DNA of 64,000 bases from contig CAJQUW010007737.1 of the NCBI GenBank assembly GCA_907163375.1, positions 434,001 to 498,000 on the forward strand. Direction: 5' to 3'. The notes beneath the pieces were generated by a model. That model was not told the origin of the DNA, made no database searches, and saw only the letters and a list, made by a program, of their open reading frames with translations. Source of the DNA: Prostheceraeus crozeri. Its lineage: Eukaryota; Platyhelminthes; Polycladida; Euryleptidae. The position numbers and the translations under genes were made by a program. This document shows positions 44,637-53,654 of the stretch, piece by piece. The stretch's first letter is position 1. Every line of letters starts with the position of its first letter.

Positions 44637-47600
44637 TTATTCCCACGTGTCATCATCATCACTTAAATTACTCTCACAGATGATTGTTTGAAATATTTCA
44701 GCTTGAATATCTTCTCCGTTATAAGGTAACATAATTTCATTTTCATCAGGTGCTTGACGTTTAAGAATATTTATTTGACCAGAAAATTTTTTTTCTTCAG
44801 TATTATTATTTTTATCAGGAATACTAATTCCAGTTTCTAAAGATCTTTTCCATGGTTTATTAACTGTAGTCGATAATGTTTTCCCCGAATATAATTTTAG
44901 AAAATCTTCTACTTTTACTTTATCTTGTGAATATCCTTTGAATGTTTTCTTTTCACTAAGTCTCCCTTGTTCATCTACAGTAATACAGTATTTTACTTTA
45001 GGTGCAATAAACATTGCAAAAATAATTCCACCATTTCGATAATCATTTTTCCCTTGACACAATTCTGCTCCAACATATCCAGCAGCGTCTAATTTATTAA
45101 AGAGCTCATTGGAAATATATATTGAATCAGTATCTGTATAATGAATGTATTTTTCTTTGAAACCATTAATTTCTAAAATAAAGTTATTCATGATTCTTCT
45201 AGAGTGAGAAAGAATGAAAGAACCTAAGTGTGATGGCATGAATGACGTCTTCCCATCTTTTACAATATTAGTTTTGAGAAATTCATCATCTTCCATTTCT
45301 ACTTTCGCTAAATATTGTTCATCATTTAATTTTTCATAATCTTTTACTTCTTGAGTGAAATTTTTTCTCAATGTATTCTCATTCCATAAATGATATTTAG
45401 TGGTTATATCTTTTTGCACAGTTTTGCCATATAGCGAATTCATCAATAATTTAATTAACTCATCACCTACAGTATTTCCTTCTGTTTTATATCTTTTTCT
45501 CAAATTAAAAAGTTTTTCAATATAATTTCGAAATGGTGAAACTTGATAATTTTTTTCATAAATTATACCATCAGTAATATGTAAGATTTTCCCCCCACAT
45601 CTAACAATTTCTTGTATGTCAACAGAAGTTAATACATCATAACATATACCATTTCTAAACCTGATTACTTTTACATGAGAATTATTATTTTGATTTTTAA
45701 CTTTATCTTTAATAGGAACTGGTTGGAAAAACATATCATTCGGATATTGAAACACAACAGAGAATATTCCAGTTTTAGGTCTAAATGTTTGTGTATTAAA
45801 TTTATATACTATTTCCCGCTCTTCTTCTTGACGAAATTTTCTAGCTGATTCAGCTTTAGGGTATTCTGAATTTTCATCATACATAGCTGATGGATATAAA
45901 GATGTTGCATCAAAAGCCATTAGAAATTCATTTTTTTGTTCAAGTAGTTGATTTGAAATTTTCTTACAAATTTCAGTTTTATCTCCTAAATCTCGATACT
46001 GTTTCATTAAATCTATTAAATTATTTCCAGGGGACAAAGCCCCACCAGCGTAGCGACCAAGGGACAAAGTCCCCCCAGCGCAGCGACCAGGTAAATACTG
46101 TTTTAATATTGGTAACAAGATGCTACAAAATGGCGATATGTATTTTCTTATATTTGCTGAAACTCTTCCACCTTTAACAGATTTTCTAATATAATTTCTA
46201 GCCCATAAATCTATATGAGAATGAATATTTATATTGTCATTTTGTACGCTTTTCATCCAACCGTTAAATGTTAAAGCAGAGGATGTCAAATTAGTAGTTA
46301 TATCTTCACCAACTAAATCTTGCATAACATTATTATATTTGTAGATACAAAAAGCTAAAGAAAGAATATCGTTAACTAAATATGGTCTCCATTCATTTTC
46401 TTTTTCTTTATAATTTTCATGTGTTATGTCTCCAATTTCATAATTTAATTTACACACATTCGTAGGAATTTTAAAATTCTCACACCATTTAGAAAAACTT
46501 GTTTTTTACATGTTGATAACTACATTTCATTATAATAGTTTGAAGTGCTAATTTACCTGAAGGTGAATCTTTTTTCATATTGTTTTTAAATCTAAAAGAT
46601 TTTTGAATGTATCTACTAACACATTCAGTTGTATAAGGATTTTGTAATGAAGCAGTCAATATTCCTCTTGAAGTTTTAAGAGGCGGTTTAGATAATTTAA
46701 AATTAGCTTTTATCGGAAAATAGGAATCAAAACCTGATGAATTGTGTGCTATTAAAGTTACTCTAGAATAATTAAATTTTCCAAGAGTTTTAAAAAATTG
46801 ATGGATCGGACATACGTCCTCTGGGTTTCCCCCGATCGAACATTCATCATCCTCAGTTCTCGTAAATATTTTCACACAATTTTGAAGTTTATTAAATTCT
46901 AATTCAGTTAAATTATTATACTCATTAATCTGTTTTTTAAGTTTTTTAATTTCATCTTCATCTTTTGATCGTTTAATTTTAATCATATCACTTAGCAAAC
47001 GTGTTTCTAATTCTTTCAATCTTTGTTTCGTAAACAACATATAAATTTATTAAAATTAATAGCTCCTACAGCGTAAGGAATAGGATGAGCTGTTGAACAG
47101 TTAGGATCGGGAAAAGTTTCGAGATCCCAAATATATGTTGAACCATAGTCAATTTTTTTCTTTGTTATGATTTTATATGGACGCGTTGTTAGATTTTCAT
47201 CAGTAACTGTTTTATATATGGGTTTGAAATTATTTTCAATTTCTCTAATAGCTTTTAATTTATGAGATTTATTAATTAAACAATAGTGACCAATTGTTGA
47301 ACCTGCGTGAAAATAATTGTAATAAACATAATTATGAAACGTTTCAATTCCTCTAGGATTTAAATGACGATTGGCAGGACTATAATATTGAACACATTCT
47401 CCAAAATATTTATTGAATTGAGAAAATTTGCAGTTTGACATTACTCCTGTTCTAGATGTGGCTTTCTCTTTATATAAAAAATTATTAAACATTTCTTTCA
47501 TAATTTCTCCTTGTTCTTCATTAAAACCTCGTAAAACATTATAACATTTAATAAAACAAAAATCTTCAGAAGGAATATAACAATATTCACCGAAATATTC

Positions 47601-48173
47601 TTTGATTCTATATTTCATATTAATCCCTGCCCCTCTATGCGATCTTTGTACTAACTTCATTCCAAAATCTTCATATTTAATATTACCTGTAAAAATCCAT
47701 TCGTTAGCATCGGATTTCTCATCCAGATTCGAAAACCATGTTTCAAATGATTTTTTATTATAGAAGGTTACGTAAAAATTTTGAATTATATTTTCCTGAT
47801 CTTTAATAACTTTTCCAAGTAAATTAATAATTTTACCATTTGCTAAAAGTTTCCGCATATCATTTACTACATTAATAAAAGATACATTTTCATATTTAAT
47901 TTCATTTGGATTAAATAAATTACATAAATCATCACCAAGTTCATCCTTAATTCTATCATCAAAAAAGATATCAGTAATAGGGGTTTCTAATATTTCTTTT
48001 GTTCCACGTTTCTGTTTTTTAGTATTACGTCTAATACTACGCCTAGTACGTTTCTGTTTTTTAATACGTTTACTGCGTTTACTATGTTTAATTTGTGCAT
48101 CAAACTCAGCAATTTGTTTCTTGATTAATTCATCAATCCTAGACGTTTGTCCGAGAGACATTTCACGATTCAT
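44637..48173 (-). CDS. POLB: Protein-primed family B DNA polymerase, broken into three frames
   Basis: Replicates the linear element from a terminal protein. Part 1 (47016-48173, 385 residues): a very basic segment (residues about 30-62), a conserved Polinton N-terminal region (CYIPSEDFCFIKCYN), then exonuclease motif I, YIWDLETF. Part 2 (46489-47040): exonuclease motif II, IAHNSSGFDSYFPI. Part 3 (44637-46457 and some codons upstream): exonuclease motif III (YLVNDILSLAF), palm motif A FDATSLYPSAMY (Asp183), motif B LLMNSLYGKT, motif C YTDTDSIYI (Asp442, Asp444), and K-x-Y near 487. All catalytic motifs are present, but frame changes near 47016-47040 and 46489-46510 split them. Residues 123-146 of part 3 come from an in-frame 30-bp GC-rich tandem repeat. 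The ATG at 48173 is in an A-rich context. Confidence 0.92.
46030..46090. repeat. In-frame 30-bp GC-rich tandem repeat in the polymerase
   Basis: Two 30-bp units (46031-46060, 46061-46090) differ at a few positions; each contains a GGGAC-AAA-GTCCC-type hairpin and 'agcgnagcgacca'. They encode two 10-residue units (GRCAGGTLSL, GRYAGGALSP) between the exonuclease region and motif A. Confidence 0.85.
46804..46837. repeat. GC-rich compound hairpin in the polymerase exonuclease region
   Basis: GATCGG / CCGATC (46804-46809, 46832-46837) encloses GGAC-ATAC-GTCC and GGG-TTT-CCC. It is in frame in polymerase part 2, upstream of exonuclease motif II. Confidence 0.75.
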
Positions 48174-48197
48174 ATTTTTTAAAAGAAAAAATGAATT

Positions 48198-48527
48198 TTA
48201 CATAGAACCTCGGTTCCGTTTTTGCATATACACAGGAATATGTAATTGATGTAATGTTTCTAATTCATGTGCTGTTAAATGTTCTTTCTTAACCAACCAC
48301 CATAAATTATTATACGCCAAAAATACTCGGAAACTTCTTAAACAAAGTGGAAAGTCTTTTGTTTTAACACACGGTTGAATACCATGTTTTGTTTTATAAT
48401 CTGTAACGAGCGCTACGTATTTATGATGATAATAAAATCTAACTTCTTTCTTCGAATTTACAGGATTTGTAGGATGACGATAATCTTTTAAAACTGGTAC
48501 ATGCTCTATCTTATAATCATTCAACAT
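48198..48527 (-). CDS. Small uncharacterised protein (Polinton ORF)
   Basis: About 109 residues from ATG 48527 (MLNDYKIEHVPVLKDY). It is rich in Tyr, His, Leu and basic residues, with KYVALVTDYKTKHG, FRVFLAYNNLWWLVKK and HLTAHELETLHQL. No family recognised. It lies between the ATPase and polymerase genes on the same strand, with A-rich sequence before the start. Given its length and position it may be a small DNA-binding or virion protein, but nothing in the sequence decides this. Confidence 0.55.
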   Translation of the reverse strand: MLNDYKIEHVPVLKDYRHPTNPVNSKKEVRFYYHHKYVALVTDYKTKHGIQPCVKTKDFPLCLRSFRVFLAYNNLWWLVKKEHLTAHELETLHQLHIPVYMQKRNRGSM

Positions 48528-48571
48528 ATTTTTTTTTATTTTTATTAACAAAAAATTTATAAGAAAAAATT

Positions 48572-48603
48572 ATTCGGCCACTCCGTTCGGTCACTCCGTT
48601 CGA
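48572..48603. repeat. 12-bp GC-richer direct repeats after the ATPase stop
   Basis: 'cactccgttcgg', 'cactccgttcga' and a partial 'cactcctcga' run to the ATPase stop codon at 48604. They are another GC-rich patch placed at a gene's 3' end. Confidence 0.7.
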
Positions 48604-49370
48604 TCACTCCTCGAAAATATTTTCTATAACTCTTTCATGAATTTTTTTATCAATATTAATTGTAATAAATCCATAATCTTTTGACCAAGCATTGTTACAC
48701 GATTGTTTAAATTCATCTTTATTTCTTACACATAAATCTCTTAACAAATCACTTAAGTTTCTTGCATTTATTTCAAATAGTATAAATATATTTGCATTCT
48801 TTCTAATAACACTTCCGTCTAATGAATACATACTTTGTGTTAAATAAAAAACACTACAGTTATTATGTCTACCTCTTGTGAAATAATTTCTCTGAACTGA
48901 CTGATTTCTATCATTAACACAATCATCAAAAATTACACAATGTTTCATTGTTTTATCTAGTTTACTAGGATCTTGCATATTACCACTATCATCTATTAAT
49001 TGTATTTTTATATGCTTATTTTTATTAGATTCTACTAACTGATTATTTTTTGCTGCTTCTTCACACCACGAACTTATTTCTTCTTCATCTTCAGATTTTT
49101 CATATTCTTTGAATAATGAAGCAATTGCAGTTTTTTTAAGATTATTTTCAAATCCAGATTTTAAAAATTGATAGACGGGTTGTTCTGCTGTTGTTGTATA
49201 AATTATAAGATTATTATAATCCAAAAAATTTGGAGTCGTTAAAATTTTAAATAATAGATACGTTTTTCCACAACCTGATCTTCCGCAAATAACTGACAAA
49301 ACTTTATTAGATAAATTTGGATGATGATTAAATTTAAGTTTTTTTTATTTAATGGTAGCACTTCACTCAT
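48604..49370 (-). CDS. ATP: Packaging ATPase (FtsK/HerA, A32-like), 5' end frameshifted
   Basis: Genome-packaging motor of the element. Open frame from 49299: Walker A CGRSGCGKTYLL (residues 6-13), Walker B HCVIFDDCV (about 120-128), and the conserved YFTRGRHNNCSVFYLTQ with Gln155 as sensor. Length of about 231 residues plus the N-terminal extension matches Polinton ATPases. The frame is open upstream of 49299 but has no ATG. A good ATG in the AAAAATG context lies at 49370 in another frame, and an A8 run between them (49339-49346) is the likely place of a one-base change. The 3' end is next to GC-rich repeats. Confidence 0.9.
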
Positions 49371-49454
49371 TTTTTTAATAAAAAAATTTATTTTTTATTT
49401 TATTTTTGTTTTTAAAGAAGAAGAAGAAAATTAAACTTCTCTAGCTTCGCGTGG

Positions 49455-49515
49455 GAGTTTATACCTCTCGAACGGGAGTTTATACCTCCCGAACGGGAGG
49501 TTATACCTCCCGAAC
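49455..49515. repeat. 20-bp repeats with GGGAGG...CCTCCC hairpins
   Basis: Three units of 'gaacgggag-ttatacctccc' type. The last forms a strong hairpin (GGGAGG-TTATA-CCTCCC) that encodes the last residues of the penton-like protein, including its stop codon. Confidence 0.85.
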
Positions 49516-50289
49516 CAAAAGATCTATCATAATCTCTTCACCTCCAAAATTTATTTCTTGTCCTTTCTCATCAGTGATTCTAATGCCAATGTTGTTAATA
49601 GTTTTTCTTGTAATAGGAAAATATATTAATGTTTGTGGAATTACAATTAATCTATAACCAATGGGTACAGTAAAAGCTGGAAAACTGAATATTAAATTTG
49701 ATAATTTACCATTTATATATCCTCCTTCAATAATGTCACAATGTACAACAATTGAATTTATTTCAGTTATTTTTGGAATCTTCTCACCTAAATGATAACC
49801 TTGACTATAGGTTTGTTTATTAAATCCTAATAGCTTTGACAATGATCTATCATGATTAAAATCAACTTGATGATTTTCGTCTAAAGTAAGAGAAAATTTA
49901 TTAACTGCCGGTTCAACTGCAAAATGTAATTGTTTCTTATCTTTAAATGATATACCTAAATGTCTCTTAATTTCATTTGATATTGTTTCAACTTCGTAAG
50001 AACCAGGAAGAAAAGTTAGTATTTTCCATGTTTTGCCTTTATCAGTAGAATATCTAAATTGATCATTCACATCTTTGATAACGTTTTGAATAGTGTTAAA
50101 TGTAGAGAAACTAGTCAATGCAATTTGATAATTTTTATTTTGTTCCAAATGTAGAATGGGTTCTAAATTACAAGTGTGTGATGAAGTAGCTGTTATAATT
50201 TTTAACGTCGTACTAAATTTTGATGAACCCAAAATCTCTGTCAAATTTTCTAAATGATCATTAATTTTGTCTAAATCTGCTGAACACAT
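49501..50289 (-). CDS. Penton-like minor capsid protein (single jelly roll)
   Basis: 262 residues. It follows the Polinton minor capsid pattern closely: YQIALTSFSTFNTIQNV, KTWKILTFLPGSYEVETI, VDFNHDRSLSKLLGF, INSIVVHCDIIEGGYINGKL, GYRLIVIPQTLIYFPIT, and the ending GGEEIMIDLLVREV. This protein forms the capsid vertices as pentamers. The frame is intact with an ATG in the AAAAATG context. The last codons and stop fall in a GC-rich hairpin repeat. Neighbours are the packaging ATPase downstream and two virion-type genes upstream, all on the minus strand. Confidence 0.82.
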   Translation of the reverse strand: MCSADLDKINDHLENLTEILGSSKFSTTLKIITATSSHTCNLEPILHLEQNKNYQIALTSFSTFNTIQNVIKDVNDQFRYSTDKGKTWKILTFLPGSYEVETISNEIKRHLGISFKDKKQLHFAVEPAVNKFSLTLDENHQVDFNHDRSLSKLLGFNKQTYSQGYHLGEKIPKITEINSIVVHCDIIEGGYINGKLSNLIFSFPAFTVPIGYRLIVIPQTLIYFPITRKTINNIGIRITDEKGQEINFGGEEIMIDLLVREV

Positions 50290-50368
50290 TTTTAAACTAA
50301 AAAAATTAAATAAATATTATAGATAAAAATCGTAGATAAAAATCATAGATAAAAATCATAGATAAAAA
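50290..50368. repeat. 14-bp AT-rich tandem repeat
   Basis: Four or five units of 'agataaaaatcata' lie between the penton-like gene and the 297-residue gene. Confidence 0.8.
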
Positions 50369-51196
50369 TTAGAAACAACATATTTCAGCTACACTTTTAT
50401 AATCCTCTTCATTTAGAATCTTCTTTTCTAACAGTCTTTTCAATATAGCATGAATTTCATTGAAACTAGAATTATGTCCTTCTTTTATTGCAGATATTAA
50501 AATATTTAATCTATTTAGTAATTCTTGTGGATCATCTGGTAAAAATACAGTTGTTTCAGTTTTCTGTTTTTCAGATAAACCTTTCCCTACTTTAACTCCC
50601 GTTGATAATAAATTTTCTAATTGTTTATAACGTCTAAGAGATTTTACTGCACCAACTCTGTCTAACATAGCTTTGTATTTTATGAGATCTTCTACAGCAT
50701 AATTATTTAAATCTGCTCCTCTTAAAAGATTAACAAAATTTCTATCTAAATTAAAAGGAGATTTATCTGGTGAAAAAATTATACCTCGAAAAGGTTGTGG
50801 AAATATTTCTTTTTGTCCGAGATAAAATCTAGGTATTGTTTTTCCATCTATAAATGAGATAGAATGTTCAAATTGCATAGATTTTGGTAATTTCTTATTA
50901 ATGTTTGATTCTAGTAATCCATAGTCATCTAATACAGTTTTGTGCTCTGGATCTGTTATATCAATTTGTTTATCATTATTTGTACTTTCTTTTTCAAGAG
51001 TTTTAAATGGTTTCATAGTTTTCTCAAAATCAGTTTTTACTTGCTCGGTTTGCTGCATTTTTTCAAACATATCAGATTGAATACCAGCTTTTATCATTCT
51101 ATGTTGAAGATGATTTTCTTTCATAATATTTCTTTGTTTTATTAACTCTTCTAATTGTTTTATTCTTTTAAAATTATCAGCTCTAATTTTATCCAT
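50369..51196 (-). CDS. Conserved Polinton protein of unknown function
   Basis: About 275 residues from the ATG at 51196 (MDKIRADNFKRIKQLEEL), chosen for its AAAAATG context; an in-frame ATG at 51250 is an alternative. The N-terminal third is coiled-coil-like. The middle has GKTIPRFYLGQKE and NNYAVEDLIKYKAMLDRVGA. The C-terminal part, VFLPDDPQELLNRLNILI followed by EIHAILKRLLEKKIL, matches a segment that I associate with a protein found beside capsid genes in many animal Polintons. The role is not known; a virion or assembly part is inferred from location. Confidence 0.6.
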   Translation of the reverse strand: MDKIRADNFKRIKQLEELIKQRNIMKENHLQHRMIKAGIQSDMFEKMQQTEQVKTDFEKTMKPFKTLEKESTNNDKQIDITDPEHKTVLDDYGLLESNINKKLPKSMQFEHSISFIDGKTIPRFYLGQKEIFPQPFRGIIFSPDKSPFNLDRNFVNLLRGADLNNYAVEDLIKYKAMLDRVGAVKSLRRYKQLENLLSTGVKVGKGLSEKQKTETTVFLPDDPQELLNRLNILISAIKEGHNSSFNEIHAILKRLLEKKILNEEDYKSVAEICCF

Positions 51197-51332
51197 TTTT
51201 AAAATATAATATTTGAATTTTGTGGTAACATTGGAATACAGCAAAAACATTTTACTGAACAAATTATTTTTTTATTGCTTTGTTGTTTGACATCTTTTCG
51301 TTTAAAGTTTTCTCGGTTAAAGTTTTCTCGTT

Positions 51333-52076
51333 TTAAGTTTTGTTTAATAAAGTTTTGTTTAATAAAGTTTTGCTTAAATTTTCGCTTAAAGTTTTTAGCT
51401 CTTCTAAAAAAAATTTGTCATTTTCTTCATTAGAAATTTTAGCATCACCAGAAATTTTGCCATCCTTTTTATTTTTATCATCAACTTTTTCTGTCTGTGA
51501 TTGGAATGATATTTGATTTACTTCATTAGCTATTTGATCAAATTTTTCAATCTCATCTAACGTAATAACATTATCATCACATACTCTTTGAAAGTAGTAA
51601 TGTAGTTTATCATAGACTTCTTTAATATGTAAATGCTTAGTTTTTAATGATTTTCGTTTCTTAGTTATTAAAGATTTATCTAACATTGTAACAAGTGAAG
51701 TTGCAAAAACACCCGTTCCTGTTAAAGCTGTAGCAACTACTGGAATTACTAAAACACCTGAAGATATAACAATTGTCAAAGCACCTAAACTTATTGTTAA
51801 GAATATGCCAATTCCTTGTGTTACATTCTTAACTTTAGTCCATCTCTTTCTTAATTTTTTATAATGCTCTAATCTTAATAATAATTGAGATTCCTTATCT
51901 TTCATATACCTAACTCTATCTTTGTGTTTTTCTTTATTCATTTTTTCAATGTTAATCTTTTCAATGTCCATTAAAGTAGAACTACGTTCATATGATAACG
52001 AAGGATATATTCTTGCGGTTTCTTCCATTTCTGAAGTTCCTTCCACTTTTGTTTCATCCACTTTTGTTTCTTCCAT
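51333..52076 (-). CDS. Conserved Polinton protein with two membrane helices
   Basis: About 247 residues from ATG 52076 (MEETKVDETKVEGTSEMEE), in the AAAAATG context. A charged N-terminal region with YPSLSYERSS is followed by a coiled-coil helix, two adjacent hydrophobic segments (about GIGIFLTISLGALTIVISSG and LVIPVVATALTGTGVF), a Lys-rich loop, and a helical C-terminal part with DDNVITLDEIEKFDQI. This layout is familiar from Polinton proteins of unknown function; a membrane or envelope-related role is an inference. The C-terminus (TLLNKTLLNKT) comes from a short tandem repeat at 51300-51370. First gene after the right terminal repeat. Confidence 0.6.
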   Translation of the reverse strand: MEETKVDETKVEGTSEMEETARIYPSLSYERSSTLMDIEKINIEKMNKEKHKDRVRYMKDKESQLLLRLEHYKKLRKRWTKVKNVTQGIGIFLTISLGALTIVISSGVLVIPVVATALTGTGVFATSLVTMLDKSLITKKRKSLKTKHLHIKEVYDKLHYYFQRVCDDNVITLDEIEKFDQIANEVNQISFQSQTEKVDDKNKKDGKISGDAKISNEENDKFFLEELKTLSENLSKTLLNKTLLNKT

Positions 52077-52129
52077 TTTTAAAGAAATATTATTAGTCAC
52101 ATGATATATTTTAAAAACCTGAAAAATGG

Positions 52130-52540
52130 ATAAAATTCATGAATTTGAAATTCTCAACTTTTATGATTTTCGGTGTCCTGGAACGGACATGATTTTGGCG
52201 AGGGTGAAAATTGTAATTCTCAAATTTTGAGATTCTTAACTTTTATGATTTTCGGTGTCCTGGAACGGTCATGATTTAAGCGAGGGTGAAAATTGTAATT
52301 CTCAAATTTTGAGATTTTGAAAAAATTTGAAAAAAATTGGGTATTTTTAAAAACGCTTAAATTTTCGCCCTTCGACCTTCGGCCATGTGAAATTTGAAGT
52401 CTACCTAAATTTTTGAAATTTTTGAAATTTTGATTTTTTGAAAAAACCCGCAAAAGTGTGACATCCGGCGCAAGCGAAGCGAAGCGAAGCGAAGCGAAGC
52501 GAAGCGAAGCGTCGCGCCGGATGTCACACTATAAACTACT
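52130..52540 (-). repeat. Polinton terminal inverted repeat, right
   Basis: The reverse complement matches 36921 to about 37300, with longer T/A runs and two more GAAGC pentamers. It contains two subterminal repeats centred near 52170 and 52250, with 'ggtgtcctggaacgg', and ends in CT at 52540. Confidence 0.9.
52455..52530. repeat. Terminal hairpin with GAAGC-repeat loop, right
   Basis: AGTGTGACATCCGGCGC (52455-52471) and GCGCCGGATGTCACACT (52514-52530) form the same 17-bp stem as at the left end, here around about seven GAAGC units. Confidence 0.9.
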
Positions 52541-52546
52541 AAGAGG
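52541..52546. repeat. Polinton target-site duplication, right (AAGAGG)
   Basis: Exact copy of 36915-36920. Confidence 0.9.
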
Positions 52547-52660
52547 AAGGACAAAGAAGACCTGATTGGAAAGTGTCGCAAGAGATTTGAAGAAACACAG
52601 CATGCCGGACATGACATACACCGACCGAAGACAATCGAGAAGTCATCTTCGTGGGGCCGA
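52547..52660 (+). pseudogene. Non-LTR retrotransposon ORF2 C-terminal relic, right part
   Basis: Continues the LINE relic interrupted at 36920. One frame gives GQRRPDW right after the insertion site, and after a frame change another gives DLKKHSMPDMTYTDRRQSRS and HLRGAD, the usual C-terminal end of such ORFs. The relic was already frame-broken or has decayed since. Confidence 0.7.
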
Positions 52661-53654
52661 CTAGTGAGTGAGTGAGTGCTTGCTACTTGCACAGATCGTC
52701 ATGGATGTCTTTTCCGTGAAGGTCAATCCGGTATCAGAAAAGTACGAAGTCAGATTATTTAGATAAGTGGAAAGTACTGCATGGTCTATTTGATATCTTT
52801 CAAAGCTCAAATAAAGTGATCGGAAATCTACATTACATGCACGGTGACAAATATAGATAATTATGGTTTCAAATCAACAGAATTGAAGAAAACTGCATGA
52901 ATAGCCATATTTTTATGAATAGCATACTTTTCTTATGGCCTGATGTTTTGCTTTGAAAATACTTCTAAACTGGAAGCACGGATAGATGGATGAAAGAATA
53001 TTCCGGCGACTCACGAAATCAGTGCAGTAAACAACGTGTTCGACAGGTAGAGTTTCATAATCTGTATAAGAAGCTGCTGCTTGGGGAAATTAATTTCAAT
53101 ACATTACTGCCGAGTCAAATTTTCCTCCGCTTCAATTGCAAGTCTCATGATTTAAATAGTTACGAACAAAATGCGAAATTATGAAACAAATTCGCACCAT
53201 TCTAAATAGTATAGTCAAAAATGTTGGCCATTTGAGCAGGGAACATAACTGCCGACGTTGGATACATTGATGCAATGTGTAACTGTGCGACTATCAGCTA
53301 TGCAACAGCTTTGGATAATGCAGAGGTTAAAAGGTGAATAAAACTTATCTAAGAAACAGGTTTTGTGAATGACTGTTTCCCCTTTGGAAATACGAATTGG
53401 AGAAAAACTTCTGTTAATGATTGCTTTTCGCAGTTTTCTCATGAAATTTTACAAGGAAGTTGTAAATGGCTGCGATTAAATGATGAAGTTTTTTGCATCT
53501 GCGATTGATCTAATAGTTAGCAGACTGTCTAAAAACGACTGAAGGACAATTTAATCTATTTTAGACCAATTTTTACATTCGGAACTTTTCGACCCGAATT
53601 TCCCCAGTCCCTTAATGAAAGAGGACATCTATACTGTTATAACGGTGCCACCAC
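52661..53654. other. Non-coding stretch, nothing recognised
   Basis: No exon-like stretch, RNA gene or repeat family supported between the LINE relic and the next dispersed repeat. Confidence 0.45.

Larger units (their letters stand above)
36921..52540. mobile_element. Polinton/Maverick (adintovirus-like) element, complete
   Basis: 15,620 bp, flanked by a perfect 6-bp duplication, with inverted ends that begin 5'-AG (AGTAGTTTATAGTGTGAC) and extend about 380 bp. It carries the diagnostic set: protein-primed DNA polymerase B, retroviral-type integrase, adenain-like protease, packaging ATPase, double-jelly-roll major capsid and penton-like minor capsid. It is much more AT-rich than its flanks. 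Most genes are on the minus strand; the protease and one other gene are on the plus strand. It sits inside a LINE relic. Several genes have frame breaks, so the copy may be non-functional even though the ends and target duplication are intact. Confidence 0.95.
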
